The notes under the pieces were generated by a model. The model saw nothing but the letters and a program-made list of their open reading frames with translations. It had not been told where the DNA came from and ran no database searches. Both the position numbers and the translations under genes were made by a program. A stretch of 64,000 nt of DNA. Source: Chloroflexi bacterium HGW-Chloroflexi-10. Lineage in GTDB: Bacteria > Chloroflexota > Anaerolineae > Anaerolineales > Anaerolineaceae. The stretch spans positions 1-64,000 of the forward strand of contig PHBZ01000030.1 in assembly GCA_002840755.1 (NCBI GenBank), read 5' to 3'. The stretch's first letter is position 1. The number at the start of each line of letters is the position of its first letter. This document shows positions 60,582-64,000 of the stretch, piece by piece.

Positions 60582-62722
60582 AACGTTCAGTAACACTATT
60601 AAGTTTGGTTCTAATTACTATCGTGATTTTTGTCAGTGCCTGTCAACCTGCGGCTGCACCAACGGATGCTCCTGCCAGTGAGGGAGTTCAGCCCATAGAA
60701 ACTCTGGCTAACGCAGAAAAAGGTGAAGAATCACCACAGGCTGGGGTAGCAACAAGGGAACCATCCGAAATTCCGCATATGGAAGAACCAGCCATAGAAA
60801 TACCATCTCCTTTGCCTTCGATCGCTCCATCTCCAGCATTTGTGCCCACGCAACCAGGTAATCAAGGTTCTTCAGACGATGTTGCCGATGAAATTTGGGT
60901 GGAACAACGTCAGATTGAATTTGAATATCCGGAAAAACTAATTTTCGGCGATAGTGATGTTGTTCGGTTATCTATCATCCCGGATTCACATGGGTATTTG
61001 GTAAAAAGTGAATTTCCAGATCACACCACGCTATCAACACCTATTCAGATTGATCGCCCTGATGGTTATGAATTAATGGGTGTTGCTAGTTTAGACGGTA
61101 CTGGATTTGATATTTCACCCGCCTATAAACAAGAGAAATTGATTATTTCCAATACGGAAACGCATTGGCGCTGGTCAATTAATCCTAAGAACCCCGGAAA
61201 CCATCGGTTATCAATTTCTTTAAAAATTCATTGGGAACCAAGTGAGCTGAAAGAAACCATAACGATACAAGCAGAAGAGAGTGAAGTGTTCTCGCGTGCA
61301 TTCGAGATTCAAGTGCGTACTTTATTTGGTTTAAATCGGAAACAATCTTTTGTTGGTGGTGTTGGCGGGCTGATTATTTCCAGCGCGATGGGGCTAGTGG
61401 CATTGTTCTGGCGGAATAAACCATACAAATCATTTATTGAGGCCCGGATACCGGATGATGGTTTGATTATTGAAACACGCCCTGATATTTTGTTAGAGGC
61501 CAGAGACCGGGCTGTGATTCGTTCAATGTTTATAGGATATCGTCGTCTATTGGTTTTGCGCGAGTTCTTATCCGGTTATTCCGGGGCACGGACGCTTTTG
61601 GTGTTGCCCATTCAAGCTGATGGACGACATGATGCTGAGGCAATCCTTAAAATTGGAGCAAAGGATTCTATTGAACGCGAATATCTGAATTACAATACTT
61701 ATGTAAAACATACCTTGCCCCCAATCACAGCCAGGATTCAACGTCAGCCCGTGGCCGTACCCAAAACCGATTACGCGGCATTGCAATATACCTTTATTGC
61801 AGAACCGGGTAAACCACCAGAAAGTTTGCGAAGAGTATTACTGGAAAACCCATCGTCACAGTTTTTGGAAAAATTGTTTGACACATTTGGTCCTAATTGG
61901 TGGTATCAAAGAAAACCATATGTTTATCGGTTGTCTACTGAGTTTGATCGGAATTTTCCAAGTCATATCTCAGTAGTACCGGTTCGTGAAAATGAAATTG
62001 CCAGTCAGCGGATTCATGAAACAACAATTCCGGAATCTTTAAACATAAAGGTCGGTGAAACAATTTATTTGGGCAAGTTTTCTGCTTTAGAGAAACGAGC
62101 TGATGGCATAAATTATTCTTTAAGAGGCGTAGATCTTCCCGATTTACCTCCTTTACGAATTCGTTGGTTGTCTGAAGAGCGGCCCAGGTCGGGACCTGTA
62201 AGGGTCGTGGCGACCAGGCAATCCAATTATGCTGATTGGATTAAAGAAATTAACGTTGATCTTACGGCGTTATCATTACCAGATCCATTTCACGTTCTGG
62301 CGCGTAATTGGTACGAGACAGTTGATGGGAGTAAGTCAATAATCCATGGGGATTTGAACCTGGAAAATGTGTTGGTGGGTCCTGGTGGTTTTATCTGGTT
62401 GATTGACTTTTCTGAAACCAGAGAGGGTCCACCGGTACAGGATATTGCACATCTGACCGTTGAGATCATTGCTCACATTCTTTCTACCGGTAATTTGAAT
62501 GATATACAAGTGGCCGATGTAATTCGCAATAATGCCGACCCATTGTTGCTGTGTTTGTCCATGATTGCAGAGCGATGTACCAAGCCGGGTACTCAACTCA
62601 GAGAATACCATCTTGGTTTGTTAGCTGCTAGCTTGGGTGCACTTAAATATAGTAATCTAAGTAAAAATGCACGGCGGGCCCTTTATATTACTGCCGCTGT
62701 GCAAGCGGAAAAAATTAGGTAA
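60578..62722 (+). CDS. Lipoprotein with extracellular domain, single membrane helix and intracellular APH-like kinase domain
   Basis: The 714-residue protein has a lipoprotein signal (lipobox VSAC, about residue 22), a Pro/Thr-rich linker and extracellular beta domain to about 250, one membrane helix (about 257-280), then an intracellular region. That region ends with a kinase-like fold of the aminoglycoside/choline-kinase type: HGDLNLENV (about residue 590) and the metal-binding DFSE with RDxAH-like QDIAHL nearby. The Asp and Asn for catalysis are conserved, so it may phosphorylate a small molecule or protein. The context (small coupled gene, divergent ATPase-regulator, vWA lipoprotein) looks like a sensing system of unknown type. 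Confidence 0.75.
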   Translation: MKRSVTLLSLVLITIVIFVSACQPAAAPTDAPASEGVQPIETLANAEKGEESPQAGVATREPSEIPHMEEPAIEIPSPLPSIAPSPAFVPTQPGNQGSSDDVADEIWVEQRQIEFEYPEKLIFGDSDVVRLSIIPDSHGYLVKSEFPDHTTLSTPIQIDRPDGYELMGVASLDGTGFDISPAYKQEKLIISNTETHWRWSINPKNPGNHRLSISLKIHWEPSELKETITIQAEESEVFSRAFEIQVRTLFGLNRKQSFVGGVGGLIISSAMGLVALFWRNKPYKSFIEARIPDDGLIIETRPDILLEARDRAVIRSMFIGYRRLLVLREFLSGYSGARTLLVLPIQADGRHDAEAILKIGAKDSIEREYLNYNTYVKHTLPPITARIQRQPVAVPKTDYAALQYTFIAEPGKPPESLRRVLLENPSSQFLEKLFDTFGPNWWYQRKPYVYRLSTEFDRNFPSHISVVPVRENEIASQRIHETTIPESLNIKVGETIYLGKFSALEKRADGINYSLRGVDLPDLPPLRIRWLSEERPRSGPVRVVATRQSNYADWIKEINVDLTALSLPDPFHVLARNWYETVDGSKSIIHGDLNLENVLVGPGGFIWLIDFSETREGPPVQDIAHLTVEIIAHILSTGNLNDIQVADVIRNNADPLLLCLSMIAERCTKPGTQLREYHLGLLAASLGALKYSNLSKNARRALYITAAVQAEKIR

Positions 62723-62997
62723 AAATAACTTCTTGAGTTTACTAGCCTTATAAGTTCTTAGTGTTTCATGTTGAACTATTGAGATAGGGTGATTACGACT
62801 ATATTCTCCTTGCCAAATTACAAGTATGGTAATCATTCAAATTTCATTGATTGAAACGACAATTCTTAGACATTAAGAGAAGAAATGCGATTCTTATTCA
62901 ATGTCAGAAGATTGTCATCTTATTGTTAAAACTTTATCAAGGAATATGTTGGGTTATTTGCGATGATCTAAGTACCAGAAAAAAGGAGGTACGTGAG
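62723..62997. other. Intergenic before the vWA gene
   Basis: No gene is visible. It probably holds the promoter of the vWA gene; only a weak TTGTTA/TATGTT pair with 16-base spacing is seen near 62925. Confidence 0.35.
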
Positions 62998-64000
62998 ATG
63001 AACGCAAAGAAAATAGTATTTTGTTTAATGATTTTAGGAGTGTTGGTTACGTCCTGCTCGCCGGCAGCCCCAACCCAAAACCCTATCGCTACATCGAAAG
63101 GCGATGAGGTGTATGAACTACCTGTAGTGGAAGCTCCTCGCAGTCAGGAACCAAAAGCAGGAGATAGTGTAGTGGAAGGTGAGCCAGCTCGAATAGACAA
63201 TTCGGGCTCTGCCGAAAGCATAGCACCATTCCCGACTTCAGCTCCAACATTTTCATTGGAGAATCCTGAGGAATATTATGAAGAGCAGCCAATAACCCCA
63301 TATGATAATCGTTTTGATGATTATGGCGTCAATCCATTTGTCCGTGCAGAAATTGACCACTATTCAACTTTTGCATTGGATGTCGATACTGCTTCTTATT
63401 CAGTAATGCGCAGATATATACAGGATGGCAATTTACCACCATATGAATCAGTACGTGTGGAAGAATACCTTAATTACTTTGATCCGGGATATGCCGCACC
63501 TCAAAATGGTGGCCTTGCTATTTATGCTGATGGAGCGCCAAACCCTTTTTCGCCAAATCGAACTTATCTTTTACGCTTTGGCATCCAGGGGTATGAGGTA
63601 TCTGATGAAGATCGAAAACCAGCTAATTTGACCTTTGTCATTGATATATCTGGCTCAATGGATATGGAAAACCGTTTAGGTTTAGTGAAACGCTCGTTGA
63701 ATATGCTTGTACAGCAATTACATGAGGACGATCAAGTTTCCATTGTTGTTTTTGGGTCAAAGGCGCGTGTTGCACTTGAACCAACTTTTGCGTCCAAACA
63801 GAACGCGATTCTATCTGAAATTCGTGGATTGAATACAGAAGGAGCTACTAACGCCGAAGCCGGGTTGAAATTAGGATATCGGAATGCATTGGCAATGTAT
63901 GATCCCGAAATGATTAACCGGGTCATCCTTTGCTCGGATGGTGTTGCTAATGTGGGTGAAACCGGTCCAGACGGGATTTTGGAACAGGTAAGTGGTTATG
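62998..64000 (+). CDS. vWA-domain lipoprotein, YfbK-like (3' partial)
   Basis: The frame runs from ATG 62998, with AAGGAGGT 8 bases upstream, to the end of the window without a stop, 334 residues visible. There is a lipoprotein signal (lipobox VTSC, Cys20), a Pro/Ser-rich linker, the von Willebrand-like amino-terminal domain of YfbK-type proteins (STFALDVDTASYSVMRRYI), and the vWA domain with MIDAS DISGSMD. Family members are extracellular metal-dependent binding proteins of unknown partner. The carboxy end lies outside the window. Confidence 0.9.
   Translation, partial: MNAKKIVFCLMILGVLVTSCSPAAPTQNPIATSKGDEVYELPVVEAPRSQEPKAGDSVVEGEPARIDNSGSAESIAPFPTSAPTFSLENPEEYYEEQPITPYDNRFDDYGVNPFVRAEIDHYSTFALDVDTASYSVMRRYIQDGNLPPYESVRVEEYLNYFDPGYAAPQNGGLAIYADGAPNPFSPNRTYLLRFGIQGYEVSDEDRKPANLTFVIDISGSMDMENRLGLVKRSLNMLVQQLHEDDQVSIVVFGSKARVALEPTFASKQNAILSEIRGLNTEGATNAEAGLKLGYRNALAMYDPEMINRVILCSDGVANVGETGPDGILEQVSGY

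Overview
The window is an ordinary, compact bacterial chromosome segment: AT-rich (GC roughly 40%), long co-directional operons, many 1-8 base gene overlaps, no insertion sequence, phage gene or CRISPR array. The gene mix suggests an Anaerolineae-like member of the Chloroflexota: many lipoproteins, an LPXTG-like protein, a DUF3090/SCO1664 pair, a DUF6754-type membrane protein and a glutamate-mutase-L-like protein. This assignment is inference from gene content, not from a marker gene.

Layout. 1-7.5 kb (+): a cytochrome c maturation operon (ccmF, ccmH, thioredoxin-like ccmG, a zinc-ribbon membrane protein, a diheme cytochrome c lipoprotein, ccmA, ccmB, ccmC and a ccmD-like small gene), closed by a 25-bp perfect hairpin that overlaps the end of folP. 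7.5-12 kb (-): DUF3090, SCO1664-like, homoserine dehydrogenase, an unknown gene, a folK fusion and folP. 12-14.1 kb (-): a class I amidotransferase with murI, and rplS. 14.2-19.2 kb (-): selD, ggt, uvrC and a lone response regulator. 19.4-21.6 kb (+): a PyrK-like / PIG-L / PyrD-like trio. 21.6-23.3 kb (-): dtd, and a SelW-like gene coupled to trpS. 23.5-28.4 kb: sugar transferase, lipoprotein, HAD protein, DUF389-SH3 protein, phosphohexomutase. 28.4-37 kb (-): an eight-gene membrane/zinc-ribbon operon of unknown function. 37-46 kb: PIG-L, BrkB, lysA, a radical SAM DNA-repair-like protein, sdaA, ppk2. 45.9-49.9 kb (+): Rrf2 regulator and pstSCAB. 50-59 kb (-): a tRNA, then a nucleobase module (cytosine-deaminase-like enzyme, two xanthine-dehydrogenase-type subunits, BMP-family ABC importer). 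59-64 kb: an ATPase/winged-helix regulator divergent from a small membrane protein and a lipoprotein with an intracellular kinase-like domain, then a vWA lipoprotein cut by the window end.

The clearest hidden content is two selenoprotein genes that ordinary ORF calling truncates. selD has an in-frame UGA at codon 22 and the SelW-like gene has one at codon 11 (C-x-x-U). Both are followed at the right distance by a SECIS-like hairpin. The organism therefore probably makes selenocysteine; selA, selB and selC are not in this window.

A second window-wide signal is that several genes heading transcription units have a -10-like hexamer exactly 6 bases (7-8 in two cases) before the ATG and no Shine-Dalgarno sequence, which suggests leaderless transcripts. 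Genes inside operons mostly have GGAG-type sites. The least explained regions are the 28.4-37 kb operon, the 59.3-62.7 kb regulator/receptor locus, and the PyrK/PIG-L/PyrD-like trio.
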